Positions 42,284 to 50,359 of a stretch of 64,000 nucleotides of DNA are shown one piece after another. The notes beneath the pieces are model-generated. The model worked only from the letters and a program-made list of their open reading frames with translations. It made no database searches and had not been told where the DNA came from. Each line of letters begins with the position of its first letter. Position 1 is the stretch's first letter. The stretch comes from Thermoplasmata archaeon. GTDB taxonomy: Archaea > Thermoplasmatota > Thermoplasmata > Lutacidiplasmatales > SKW197. A program made the position numbers and the translations under genes. Where the stretch lies: contig JAVZCK010000002.1 in NCBI GenBank assembly GCA_038874435.1, positions 115,581 through 179,580 of the forward strand, written 5' to 3'.

Positions 42284-43747
42284 ATGAAGACTGCAGAGGA
42301 GTATATTGAGAGCATCAAAAAGATGCGGAGTAATGTCTACCAGTTCGGGAAGTTGATTGAGGATGTGACAGCCCATGGCACAACAAAATACACAATCAAG
42401 GGTGTGGCAAGAATCTATGAAATGGCACTGATGCCAGAATACCAGGACCTGCTCACGACAAACTCAAATCTAACTGGTAAAAAAATCAACAGGTACCTTT
42501 CAGTGATGGAGAATAGAGATGATGCCATTGCAAACATCAAAATCAAGCGGTTGATGTTCCAGCAAACAGGGACTTGCACTGGTGGCAGATGTGTTGGCTG
42601 GAGCGGCATCAATGCACTCTGGGCAACCACATATGAAATTGATAAAAAGTATGGAACTGACTACCATGGAAGATTTAAGAAATGGCTGGCGTATGCTCAG
42701 GAAAATGACCTGGCAATTGCAGGTGCAATTACAGATGCAAAGGGCAACAGGGCATTCTCACCAGGCCAGCAAGAAGACAAGGATGCATACCTTCATGTGG
42801 TTGAGAAGCGGAGCAACGGTGTCGTAGTAAGGGGTGCAAAGGTGATGATTTCAGGTGCTGTTGCCTCCAACGAGTTGATTGTGATGCCAACCACTGGTCT
42901 CAAAGAGGATGAGAAGGAATATGCAATCGCCTTTGCAATTCCAAGGGATGCGGAAAATCTCGTGTTGATAGAAAACAGGCGGACTGGAGATACAAGGAAA
43001 CTTGAGGAGGGTTTTGACAAGGGTTGTGAAAAAGGCGGTGTTTCTGAAAGCTGGATTTTCTTTAACGATGTTTTTGTTCCAGAAGACAGAATTTTCTTCA
43101 TGGATACTCCTGAGTTTGCTGGCCCTTGCGTGATGCGATTTGCTGCCTGTGAGCGGAGTACAATGGGTGGTTGTGTTGCTGGTCAGGGAGACATAAAGAT
43201 AGCGTCTGCTGTGGCAATGGCCCACATTAATGGCCTTGGAAGTAAGCCCTTCAACGAAAAACTGACAAAGATGGGTGTAATGAACGAAACGCTGTTTGGT
43301 TGTGGAGCTGCTGCCTGTGCCCTTGGAAAAAAGCATGAGAGCGGTGCCTTCTTCCCTGATTTCCTGCTTTCATCTGTGACTAAAGTCCATGTGGCAACCC
43401 TGCCTTACGAACAATCAGTCATTTGCCAGGACATAGCAGGGGGTATCGGAGAAGTCGGCTGTGTCCCCTCCTACCAGGATTTTACACATCCAGAACTAGG
43501 GAAACTTGTGAAAAAGTATTGCAGGGCAAGGGCAAGTGCTGAATCTCGCTTGAAAATTGCTAGGTTGATTGAATACACCACAATGGGTCTTGGTGTCCCT
43601 GGTTGCATGCATGGTGGTGGCAGTGCAGATGCTGCAAAGCTTGTTATAAGGAGAACACTCGATTTCGACGGATTCTATCTGGAACTAGCAAAGAAACTTG
43701 CGGATGTGAGTGAGGACATCAAGGTGAAGGAGGAAAAGAAAAAGTGA
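42284..43747 (+). CDS. 4-hydroxybutyryl-CoA dehydratase family protein
   Basis: 487 residues of the FAD-dependent 4-hydroxyphenylacetate-hydroxylase/4-hydroxybutyryl-CoA dehydratase fold. In the characterised Clostridium enzyme the [4Fe-4S] ligands are C99, C103, H292 and C299. Here the matching places read C98 and C103 (CTGGRC, one residue wider) and E290/C297 (CERSTMGGC), with Glu where the His should be. FAD-contact regions such as GAVASNELIVMPT and ISGGIGEVG-like QDIAGGIGEVG are kept. It could convert 4-hydroxybutyryl-CoA to crotonyl-CoA or isomerise vinylacetyl-CoA, but the altered ligand set leaves activity open. Coupled to the UPF0282 gene. Confidence 0.82.
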   Translation: MKTAEEYIESIKKMRSNVYQFGKLIEDVTAHGTTKYTIKGVARIYEMALMPEYQDLLTTNSNLTGKKINRYLSVMENRDDAIANIKIKRLMFQQTGTCTGGRCVGWSGINALWATTYEIDKKYGTDYHGRFKKWLAYAQENDLAIAGAITDAKGNRAFSPGQQEDKDAYLHVVEKRSNGVVVRGAKVMISGAVASNELIVMPTTGLKEDEKEYAIAFAIPRDAENLVLIENRRTGDTRKLEEGFDKGCEKGGVSESWIFFNDVFVPEDRIFFMDTPEFAGPCVMRFAACERSTMGGCVAGQGDIKIASAVAMAHINGLGSKPFNEKLTKMGVMNETLFGCGAAACALGKKHESGAFFPDFLLSSVTKVHVATLPYEQSVICQDIAGGIGEVGCVPSYQDFTHPELGKLVKKYCRARASAESRLKIARLIEYTTMGLGVPGCMHGGGSADAAKLVIRRTLDFDGFYLELAKKLADVSEDIKVKEEKKK

Positions 43748-44577
43748 TTGTGAAGCCAGTTTGCTCAGATTCAATGGGTGTGCGCTCCCTTTGTGTTTAT
43801 GTGGAAACTGGGGATTTAGCGATGCTGATAGACCCGAGTGCTGCACTCGGGCCAAGCAGGTACGGGCTGCCTCCTGCTGCGGAAGAATGGGAGGCACTGG
43901 ATAAATTTAAGGGAGAAATCAGGGAAATTGCAAAAAATTGCGATGCCTTTGTTATTTCCCACTACCATTATGACCATCACGACCCAGACGAGGATTTCTG
44001 GGTTGGAAAAAAGGTTTTTGTGAAAGACCCTGAGGAAAACATAAACAGGAGCCAGAAGGAAAGGGCAGCTTTCTTTTTTGAGAAATTCAAAGGGAAAGCA
44101 GAGCTTGTAGTTTGTGATGGACAGGAATTTTCCATAGGTAACACGAAGATTTCCTTTTCAAAGCCATTGCCTCATGGAAATGAGAAAAGCAGGTTGGGTT
44201 TCGTTATTGCAACGAGAGTAGAGGAGAAAGACGAAGTTTTTGTGCATGCTTCAGATGTCCAGGGCCCAATTGTGGAAAATAGTGCAGATGTCTTGATTGA
44301 GATGGAGCCAGAGATTCTAGTGATAGATGGACCTCCTTCCTACTTTCTCGGCTGGAAGTTCAGTGCAAGGGATTTGGAGCGAGCCAATGCAAACCTTGTG
44401 AGAATCATTGAGGAAACAAATGCAAAAATAGTCCTGGACCATCATCTCCTTCGAGACCTTTCTTACAAAGAACGATGTGCACCAGTTTATGGTCATAAAC
44501 AAATTTATACTTTTGCAGAATTTCTTGGGCAGGAGAACAGGATGCTTGAAGCCAACAGGAAATTCCTGCATATGTAG
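43744..44577 (+). CDS. UPF0282 family metallo-beta-lactamase-fold hydrolase
   Basis: 277 residues. Metal-binding SHYHYDHHDPDEDF (about residue 75-88) is an HxHxDH-like site; KPLPHGNE and the late VLDHHLLRD supply further histidines, as in the archaeal UPF0282 family. Start GTG 43744 overlaps the dehydratase stop (GTGA), so expression is coupled. Family function is unknown. A thioesterase-type hydrolysis of a CoA product would fit the neighbour, but that is speculation. Confidence 0.87.
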   Translation: MIVKPVCSDSMGVRSLCVYVETGDLAMLIDPSAALGPSRYGLPPAAEEWEALDKFKGEIREIAKNCDAFVISHYHYDHHDPDEDFWVGKKVFVKDPEENINRSQKERAAFFFEKFKGKAELVVCDGQEFSIGNTKISFSKPLPHGNEKSRLGFVIATRVEEKDEVFVHASDVQGPIVENSADVLIEMEPEILVIDGPPSYFLGWKFSARDLERANANLVRIIEETNAKIVLDHHLLRDLSYKERCAPVYGHKQIYTFAEFLGQENRMLEANRKFLHM

Positions 44578-44641
44578 TGGAAGTTCTAGGTATTCCGATA
44601 CAAATAAGTATTTGGAAGTATTTGGAGGACTGTGGTGAATT

Positions 44642-46582
44642 ATGCCTGAAGAAGAAATGGAGTCCGAAGAAGATGTTGAGATGAAATTCATCCAGAAAAA
44701 GATTGCAGAAGGTATCAAGAAAAAAAGTGAGGAACTTAGGAAGAAGCTTGAGGAGGAATTTGCTGAGCGTGAAAAAGCTCTACGGAAAGGAATTGAGGCC
44801 CATGTAATTTCCAAGTTAGAGCAAGATTTTAAGAAGAGGGAAGAAGAAATTAGGGCTAAAGCAATGGAGGAATGCAAAGCAAAGATGAGTGCTGAGATCG
44901 CTGCAAAAGAAGCAGAGCTCAGGAAAATGTTTGAGACACAGCTCAAGGAGAGTGAAGAAGAAATTGAAGAAAGATACAGAGAAGAAATGGAAAAAGAGAT
45001 AGAGTCAATGAAAGCGAAGCTTGAGCTTGAATTGAGGAAAAAAGAGGATGAATTGAAGGCAAATTATGAGTTGGAAGCGAAGAAAGCAGAAGAGGCTCGC
45101 GCTCAGAAGTTTGCAGAAGAAATGCGAAAAGCAGAAGAAAATCTACGCTCAAAAATGGAACTGGAGCTTAAGAAAAAGGAGGAGGAATTACGAACCAAGA
45201 GCGAGATGGAACTGAAGAAGAAAGAGGATGAACTTGTAAAACAGATGAACGCGAAACTTCAGGATGCAGAAAACAATCTACGCTCAAAAATGGAACTGGA
45301 ACTTAAGAAAAAAGAGGAGGACATCAGAGCCAAACTTGACCTTGAATTTAAAACAAGGGAACAAGAAAGAGAAAGAGAAATGAGCATAGAGATAAGAAAG
45401 GCAGAGGAGGCGATAAGAGCGAAGATGGAATTGGAGTTCAAGAAACATGAGGAGGAACTCCGAAACAAACTGGAGATTGAATACAGAACCAAAGAAGAAC
45501 GTCTTGAAAAGGAAATGGAGAACGAGATTAAGAAAATGGAGAATGCAATGCGGTCGCAACTGGAACTTGAGTTTGCGAAGAAGACAGAACAATTAAAGGA
45601 AAGTTATGAATTAGAATACAAGAAAAAACAGGAGGGCCTTGAGAAAGCATACCAGGAAAAGTTGGACAAGAAAGTTGAGGAGATGCGAAAGACAATTGAA
45701 GCAGAGATCAAAGCCAAATTTTTACAGAGAGGGGCGTATGGTGTTCTGAGTAGGAAGATCAAGAAGACCCCTTATCCATTCACTGCAATTGTGGGACAGG
45801 AAAACATGAAACGCGCCCTCATCTTGAGTGCTATAAATCCAAAGATTGGTGGTGTGCTAATCTGGGGAAATGAGGGGAATGGGAAATACACAGCCGTGCT
45901 CGGCCTTGCTCACTGTCTTTCTGAAATAAAGGAGCAGATTATCTCAGTGGATGCCACATCTGGTGTTGTTCTGAAAGAATGGTGGGAGGAAGATAGATAT
46001 CTTACTGGTAACATATTCTCAAAAAATGGGCAGGCCACATATTTAATCGACACAGTTCTGAACAATGCCTGTTTGAGTATTCATACAGAGAAACTTAACA
46101 ATTCACACCCGATGGTTGTTGTGGAGAATTTGAGGTCTGAAGAGGAGGAGATTCTTCACATTCTCAACAGGATGGCTCTTCATGTGCATGTTGAACCAAT
46201 AAAGGACCTAGAACAGAGAATTGAAGTTATAAAGAGAGTGCGTGAGTTTAACAAGGACCCTGAAAAGTTCAGAGAGAAATATGCAAAGGATGAGGAGGAA
46301 CTTACAGCCAAGATAATGAAGGCAAGATCAATTCTTCCAACGGTGACAATTTCGAACAAAATGATGGCTGTGATTGCAAGGATGTGTGTTCTTGACAAAC
46401 AGGGAACCAATGTGGATGTACTCGTGGATGAGATTTCAAGAACAAATGCAGCATTCGAAGGCAGAGACCATGTCACCCAGGATGACATAATGGAAGCAGC
46501 TAACATGCTTCTTCTTCACCGGTTTGGGAGAAGGAAAGAGGCAGTGACAGAGGAAGAAGGAGAGGAGGAAGAAGAGGCTTGA
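44642..46582 (+). CDS. coiled-coil protein with degenerate Mg-chelatase-type AAA+ domain
   Basis: 646 residues. Residues about 20-360 form one long charged coiled coil with a recurring ..RSKMELELKKKEEELR.. pattern. From about 365 comes a ChlI/BchI-like AAA+ module: PYPFTAIVGQENMKRALIL and AINPKIGGVLIWGNEGNGKYT. The Walker A Ser/Thr after the Lys is Tyr (residue 416), and the Walker B equivalent YLIDTV (about 469) lacks the catalytic Glu, so ATP hydrolysis is doubtful. The C-terminal helical lid (ILPTVTISNKMMAVIARMC ... RTNAAFEGRDHV) is well kept. It ends in an acidic tail. No chelatase partners are nearby. Possibly a structural or regulatory scaffold. Confidence 0.8.
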   Translation: MPEEEMESEEDVEMKFIQKKIAEGIKKKSEELRKKLEEEFAEREKALRKGIEAHVISKLEQDFKKREEEIRAKAMEECKAKMSAEIAAKEAELRKMFETQLKESEEEIEERYREEMEKEIESMKAKLELELRKKEDELKANYELEAKKAEEARAQKFAEEMRKAEENLRSKMELELKKKEEELRTKSEMELKKKEDELVKQMNAKLQDAENNLRSKMELELKKKEEDIRAKLDLEFKTREQEREREMSIEIRKAEEAIRAKMELEFKKHEEELRNKLEIEYRTKEERLEKEMENEIKKMENAMRSQLELEFAKKTEQLKESYELEYKKKQEGLEKAYQEKLDKKVEEMRKTIEAEIKAKFLQRGAYGVLSRKIKKTPYPFTAIVGQENMKRALILSAINPKIGGVLIWGNEGNGKYTAVLGLAHCLSEIKEQIISVDATSGVVLKEWWEEDRYLTGNIFSKNGQATYLIDTVLNNACLSIHTEKLNNSHPMVVVENLRSEEEEILHILNRMALHVHVEPIKDLEQRIEVIKRVREFNKDPEKFREKYAKDEEELTAKIMKARSILPTVTISNKMMAVIARMCVLDKQGTNVDVLVDEISRTNAAFEGRDHVTQDDIMEAANMLLLHRFGRRKEAVTEEEGEEEEEA

Positions 46583-46644
46583 TGCCAAGATGCCAGATAG
46601 TAAAATCGTAATCTCTATATACTATTCATTATTTCAGAAATCAA

Positions 46645-46718
46645 GCAGGTGTGATCTAGTCTGGCTAGGATATTAGCCCTCCAAGCTAATTGCCCGGGTT
46701 CAAATCCCGGCACCTGCA
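46645..46718 (+). tRNA. tRNA-Gly (TCC)
   Basis: Acceptor GCAGGTG/CACCTGC, D arm ATCT..GGAT, anticodon stem TTAGC/GCTAA with loop CCTCCAA (anticodon TCC at 46680-46682), T arm CCGGG-TTCAAAT-CCCGG, discriminator A; no encoded CCA and no intron. Position 33, almost always T, is C here (46679). A TCTATATACT box A lies at about 46613-46622. Confidence 0.9.
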
Positions 46719-46765
46719 CTTTAATTTCTTGAATAATAGGTAGGGTTAATTCCCCAAAGCTATGT

Positions 46766-46851
46766 GCTGAGGTAGCCTAGCCTGGCGAAGGCGCTAGACT
46801 CGAGATCTAGTGGGCCAAAAGCCCTCAGGAGTTCAAATCTCCTCCTCAGCG
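46766..46851 (+). tRNA. tRNA-Ser (CGA)
   Basis: Class II tRNA: acceptor GCTGAGG/CCTCAGC, anticodon stem CTAGA/TCTAG with loop CTCGAGA (anticodon CGA at 46801-46803), long variable arm TGGGCCAAAAGCCC, T arm AGGAG-TTCAAAT-CTCCT, discriminator G as usual for tRNA-Ser. It lies 47 bases after tRNA-Gly, perhaps one transcript. Confidence 0.95.
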
Positions 46852-46883
46852 CTAGAAACACAAAAGAAAAAAGGGTAGGAAAA

Positions 46884-48044
46884 ATGGATTCAGCCCTGAG
46901 CCCGTACAACAGTTGTACAAAAGAAAAACGAAAGATAACTATCTATGATACCACACTTCGTGATGGAGAGCAAATGCCAGGTATTGCCTTCACAAAAGAG
47001 CAAAAACTGGAAATTGCCCATGCACTCGTGGATGCAGGAGTGAGAGAAATAGAAGCTGGATATCCCGCAGTTTCGGAAGAAGAGCGAGATGCAATAAAAG
47101 AAGTAAAGAGTACAACGAATGCAAGGGTTCTGGGCCTTTCAAGATGCAGGAAAGAAGACATTGAAGCATGTGCTGAGTGCAATATAGACCTCGTGCTACT
47201 ATTTATTGCTACTTCTGAATTACATAGACGATGGAAGTTGAGGATGGAGAAAGAAGAGGTCCTGCAAGTGGCGAGGGAAAGCATTGATTTCGCAAGGAGT
47301 TTGGGTCTCAATGTCTGCTTTAGCACTGAAGATACAACGCGAACAGAACTTGAATTTCTACATCAAATTTATGAGATTGCGTATGAACATGGTGTGGGGA
47401 GGATTGGCATCACGGACACTGTTGGCTGTGCTGATCCAGGAGCAATATCATTTCTTGTAAAAGAGTTGAAAAAGAGATACAAGATACCTCTATCCCTTCA
47501 TCTCCATAACGATTTTGGACTAGCTTGTGCCAACGCTCTTGCTGGTCTTGATGCAGGAGCCGATGCTTTTGCTGTCACTGTTATGGGAATAGGAGAGAGA
47601 GCCGGAAATCTCTCGCTAGAGCAGTTTGTGATGGCGGTCAAGTACTTACGGGGTATAGAAACAGGAATAGAAACTTCAAAACTCCAGCAATTAGCTGAAA
47701 TTGTAAGCAGACATACAAAACTCAAGATTCCAAAAAACCAGCCCTGGATTGGTGAAAATATTTTCACACATTCATCTGGCATACATGCAATTGCTGTTCT
47801 TGATAATCCGTTTACCTACGAACCCGTCTCTCCTTCAGTCCTTGCAAGAGGACGGAGAATTTTACTCGGGAAACACTCTGGCAGGGGCGTGCTTAAGGCA
47901 AAACTACAGAAGTATGGTATCCAGATTTCTGATGAAGAGATTGAAAAGGTGCTTCTTGAGGTGAAGCGAGAAGGTACTAAAGAGGGTTTTGTTAGTGATG
48001 AGAAGTTGCTTGAAATTTTGGAAAAATTTAGAAATAAAAAATGA
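46884..48044 (+). CDS. homocitrate/isopropylmalate synthase family protein
   Basis: 386 residues. It condenses acetyl-CoA with a 2-oxoacid in a TIM barrel: IYDTTLRDGEQMPG (residues about 20-33), EAGYPAVS, HLHNDFGLACANALAG (metal-binding His-x-His), and MGIGERAGN. The C-terminal allosteric leucine-binding domain of true LeuA (about 130 residues) is absent. That favours a homocitrate synthase (NifV/AksA-like) or citramalate-type enzyme. The aconitase-family subunit at 14428 could act in the same pathway, though far away. ATG 46884 has GGGTAGG upstream. Confidence 0.87.
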   Translation: MDSALSPYNSCTKEKRKITIYDTTLRDGEQMPGIAFTKEQKLEIAHALVDAGVREIEAGYPAVSEEERDAIKEVKSTTNARVLGLSRCRKEDIEACAECNIDLVLLFIATSELHRRWKLRMEKEEVLQVARESIDFARSLGLNVCFSTEDTTRTELEFLHQIYEIAYEHGVGRIGITDTVGCADPGAISFLVKELKKRYKIPLSLHLHNDFGLACANALAGLDAGADAFAVTVMGIGERAGNLSLEQFVMAVKYLRGIETGIETSKLQQLAEIVSRHTKLKIPKNQPWIGENIFTHSSGIHAIAVLDNPFTYEPVSPSVLARGRRILLGKHSGRGVLKAKLQKYGIQISDEEIEKVLLEVKREGTKEGFVSDEKLLEILEKFRNKK

Positions 48045-48070
48045 GCCCTGGTGCCAACTTGGAAGCAAAG

Positions 48071-48079
48071 TTATATATA
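48071..48079 (+). promoter_or_regulatory. box A promoter of the ribosomal protein cluster
   Basis: TTATATATA; initiation near 48103 leaves a leader of about 45 bases before the L7Ae start. Confidence 0.55.
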
Positions 48080-48149
48080 CCATTTCTATGTAAGCCCTTC
48101 TGCCTGTGAATAATGAGGCTATACAAGATAGCAGAAAGAGGTGTTGAAT

Positions 48150-48521
48150 ATGGCAAAACCAATGTATGTGAGGTTCGAAACCCCAAAAGAGGTTGCGGAT
48201 AAGATTTATCAGCTGGTGCAGATGGCAAAGGAAACTGGCAAGGTGAAAAAGGGCACAAATGAAGTCACTAAGGTCTTGGAACGTGGTGATGCAAAGTTTG
48301 TGGTCATGGCTGAGGATGTAGACCCTCCTGAAATCCTTGCCCATATTCCAATGCTTTGCGAGGAGAAGAAAATCCCCTACGGCTATGTGCCTAGCAAGGT
48401 TTCCCTTGGAAATGCTGTCGGACTGGAAAAACAGTCCGCTTCTGTTGCCATTGTTGATTTCGGAAAGGCAAAACCTCTGATGGACGAAATTGAGCAAGCA
48501 CTCAAAAATCTGAAGAAGTAG
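48150..48521 (+). CDS. rpl7ae: ribosomal protein L7Ae
   Basis: 123 residues from ATG 48150 with GAGGTG seven bases ahead. It binds K-turns in 23S rRNA, in box C/D and H/ACA guide RNAs and in RNase P. Signature: GTNEVTKVLERGDAKFVVMAEDVDPPEILAHIP (residues about 34-66) and EEKKIPYGYVPSKVSLGNAVG. First gene of the conserved archaeal L7Ae-S28e-L24e-NDK operon. Confidence 0.97.
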   Translation: MAKPMYVRFETPKEVADKIYQLVQMAKETGKVKKGTNEVTKVLERGDAKFVVMAEDVDPPEILAHIPMLCEEKKIPYGYVPSKVSLGNAVGLEKQSASVAIVDFGKAKPLMDEIEQALKNLKK

Positions 48522-48538
48522 ACAAACAGGTGAGATAA

Positions 48539-48748
48539 ATGCCGGATGAATCTGCAAATGCAGAGGTTGTGGAAATTATAGGAAGGACTGGGATGACTGG
48601 TGAGGCAACCCAGGTTAAAGTCAGGATTCTTGATGGAAGGGACAAGGGGAAGATCATCACCAGAAACATTATCGGTCCAGTCCAAGTAGGTGATATACTT
48701 CACCTTCGAGAAACTGCTCGTGAAGCGAGAAAGCTCACAGTGAAGTAA
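48539..48748 (+). CDS. rps28e: ribosomal protein S28e
   Basis: 69 residues, an OB-fold small-subunit protein found only in archaea and eukaryotes. [19 protein letters not shown] and [23 protein letters not shown] are nearly invariant. ATG 48539 has a GGTGAG site and lies 17 bases after rpl7ae. Confidence 0.97.
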   Translation: MPDESANAEVVEIIGRTGMTGEATQVKVRILDGRDKGKIITRNIIGPVQVGDILHLRETAREARKLTVK

Positions 48749-48760
48749 GGAGATGAAAAC

Positions 48761-49036
48761 ATGCCAGCAATCAAAACATGCTCTTTTTGTGGAAATCCAA
48801 TAGAGCCGGGAACTGGAAAGATGTTTATAAAGAAAGATGGCACAATTTACAATTTCTGTTCACGGAGATGTCAGAGAAACCTCCTCGACTTTGCAAGGAA
48901 TCCTAGAAAACTGAAATGGACAGCTGTGTTTACAAAGGGGGCAGCGAAGAAGGAGAAAAAGAAAGTAGTAAAGAAGATAGTGGTGCCCGCAAAGGAAAAA
49001 GAGACAAAAGAAAAGAAGGCAGAGAATAAGGAGTGA
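48761..49036 (+). CDS. rpl24e: ribosomal protein L24e with lysine-rich tail
   Basis: 91 residues. The N-terminal 60 form the zinc-binding L24e domain: [21 protein letters not shown] and [23 protein letters not shown], four cysteines. Archaeal L24e usually stops near residue 65. Here about 28 further residues, almost only Lys, Glu, Ala and Val, follow, an extension seen in some archaea and in eukaryotes. Third gene of the cluster. Confidence 0.95.
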   Translation: MPAIKTCSFCGNPIEPGTGKMFIKKDGTIYNFCSRRCQRNLLDFARNPRKLKWTAVFTKGAAKKEKKKVVKKIVVPAKEKETKEKKAENKE

Positions 49037-49040
49037 AACC

Positions 49041-49490
49041 ATGGAACGCACTTTTGTGATGCTTAAGCCCGATGCAGTCCAAAGAGGGGTCTGTGGTGAA
49101 ATTATTGCGAGATTTGAGAGACGAGGCCTAAAAATTGTGGGGATGAAAATGCTCTGGATTAAGAGAGAACTTGCAGAGAAACATTATGCGGAGCATGTAG
49201 GGAAAAAATTCTTTGAGGGGCTTGTTTCTTACATTACTTCTGGACCTGTTATTGCAATGGTTATTGAGGGTAAGAATGCAGTGAAGCTTGTGAGAGATAT
49301 GATGGGTAAAACTAATCCACAGGAATCGCTCCCTGGCACAATCAGAGGAGATTATTCAATCGACCTTGGAAGAAACATAATTCACGGCTCCGATTCTCCG
49401 GCAAGTGCCGAAAGAGAAATAGCTCTCTTTTTCACGAAAGAGGAGATTTTTGACTATAAACTTGCCACAGAAACCTGGATATACGAGTGA
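49041..49490 (+). CDS. ndk: nucleoside diphosphate kinase
   Basis: 149 residues. Balances nucleoside di- and triphosphates through a phosphohistidine. [40 protein letters not shown] and the active-site [16 protein letters not shown] with the catalytic His are present. It follows rpl24e after four bases, in the usual archaeal order. Confidence 0.97.
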   Translation: MERTFVMLKPDAVQRGVCGEIIARFERRGLKIVGMKMLWIKRELAEKHYAEHVGKKFFEGLVSYITSGPVIAMVIEGKNAVKLVRDMMGKTNPQESLPGTIRGDYSIDLGRNIIHGSDSPASAEREIALFFTKEEIFDYKLATETWIYE

Positions 49491-49492
49491 GT

Positions 49493-49903
49493 TTATTCAT
49501 CTGCAGCTTTGATAACTACGAGTTTGCCGTGGAGCACACCCTTCAATGCCCTTAGGTGTTCTGCCAGTTTTTTCATTTCCAGAATTTTCCCCTTGATTGC
49601 AATTATCTCCATACAATGATGTTCTGAGATATGAATGTGTGTCGTTGAAATTATGTGATCATGCCAATCGTGCTGAAGATGGAGCAACTTTTCTACCACA
49701 TCTCCAGCGTCGTGGTCGTAAATGAGCGTTAACGTGCCAAACCCCTCCGTAGTTTCGATTTCGGATGCAGTTTCAAGCAAAGCATCTCGAATCAAATCTC
49801 TTATCGCCTCAGACCTATTTGCGTAGCCCTTGCTCTTTATCATGGCGTCAAATTTATCTAGCAAATCCTTTTCGACTGAAACACCAAACCTTTCTACACC
49901 CAT
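49493..49903 (-). CDS. nikR: nickel-responsive regulator NikR
   Basis: 136 residues: N-terminal ribbon-helix-helix DNA-binding domain (RFGVSVEKDLLDKFDAMIKSKGYANRSEAIRDLIRDAL) and a C-terminal ACT-like domain whose nickel ligands are seen in HDWHDHIISTTHIHISEHHC (His, His, His, Cys). It represses nickel uptake genes in other archaea and bacteria. GGTGAG precedes the ATG; the gene follows the 72-residue coiled-coil gene by eight bases and is probably the last gene of a four-gene unit. No nickel transporter is in the window. Confidence 0.93.
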   Translation of the reverse strand: MGVERFGVSVEKDLLDKFDAMIKSKGYANRSEAIRDLIRDALLETASEIETTEGFGTLTLIYDHDAGDVVEKLLHLQHDWHDHIISTTHIHISEHHCMEIIAIKGKILEMKKLAEHLRALKGVLHGKLVVIKAADE

Positions 49904-49911
49904 TTTCTCAC

Positions 49912-50130
49912 CTATATTCTAAGTAATAGCTCTTTCATTGTAAGAGGACGAAACTCCTTTCGCATATCTCTTAGCAACTTCTCATAGTACAGAGTTTGAT
50001 TCATAGCATTTTTCAGCTCTTTTTGCAAAATTTCACGTTCGGTATTAAGTGCAGAGAGCTTCGCTTTAATAGCCTCGACCTCTTTTTCTAGTTCCGCAAC
50101 TCTTTCTGCAAATGTCTCAGCTGGCTGCAA
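49912..50130 (-). CDS. short coiled-coil protein (72 residues)
   Basis: Starts at TTG 50130 with a GAGGTGAGG ribosome site, one base after the stop of the next upstream gene. Residues 7-48 are a heptad-patterned coiled coil (FAERVAELEKEVEAIKAKLS), followed by MNQTLYYEKLLRDMRKEFRP. Not recognised beyond that. Likely pairs with the similar small coiled-coil protein upstream. Confidence 0.7.
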   Translation of the reverse strand: MQPAETFAERVAELEKEVEAIKAKLSALNTEREILQKELKNAMNQTLYYEKLLRDMRKEFRPLTMKELLLRI

Positions 50131-50131
50131 T

Positions 50132-50359
50132 TTACCTCACCTCGTCCTTGAGTTTGATTGCACTCATCTCTACTTTGCCTGCAGGTTCTGCGTGTAACAT
50201 CTCTCTCATTCTATTTAACTCTAATTCAAGCATCTTGAGTTTTTCTGTGAAGGTTTCTATCTGTCTCTCAACATCCTCTAGCTTCCTGTTCAGTTCTACT
50301 GTTGCTTCTTCCCATTTCCTTTTTTCTTTCAAGGCAATTACTAGGTCATTGAGATTCAT
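50132..50359 (-). CDS. short coiled-coil protein (75 residues)
   Basis: True start is ATG 50359 (MNLNDLVIALKEKRKWEEAT); the longer frame runs through the upstream gene. Residues about 15-55 are a coiled coil (RKLEDVERQIETFTEKLKML). Its start overlaps the 131-residue gene by 14 bases and its stop nearly touches the next, a tight three-gene string. Function unknown. Confidence 0.7.
   Translation of the reverse strand: MNLNDLVIALKEKRKWEEATVELNRKLEDVERQIETFTEKLKMLELELNRMREMLHAEPAGKVEMSAIKLKDEVR

Noticed and set aside
44603..44625. Short tandem repeat AAGTATTTGG x2 before the coiled-coil AAA gene
   Set aside because: Only two 10-base copies in A/T-rich leader; not enough to call an operator.
45001..45720. 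DNA tandem repeat in the coiled-coil gene
   Set aside because: The similarity reflects recurring heptad protein sequence with drifting codons, not an exact DNA repeat array.
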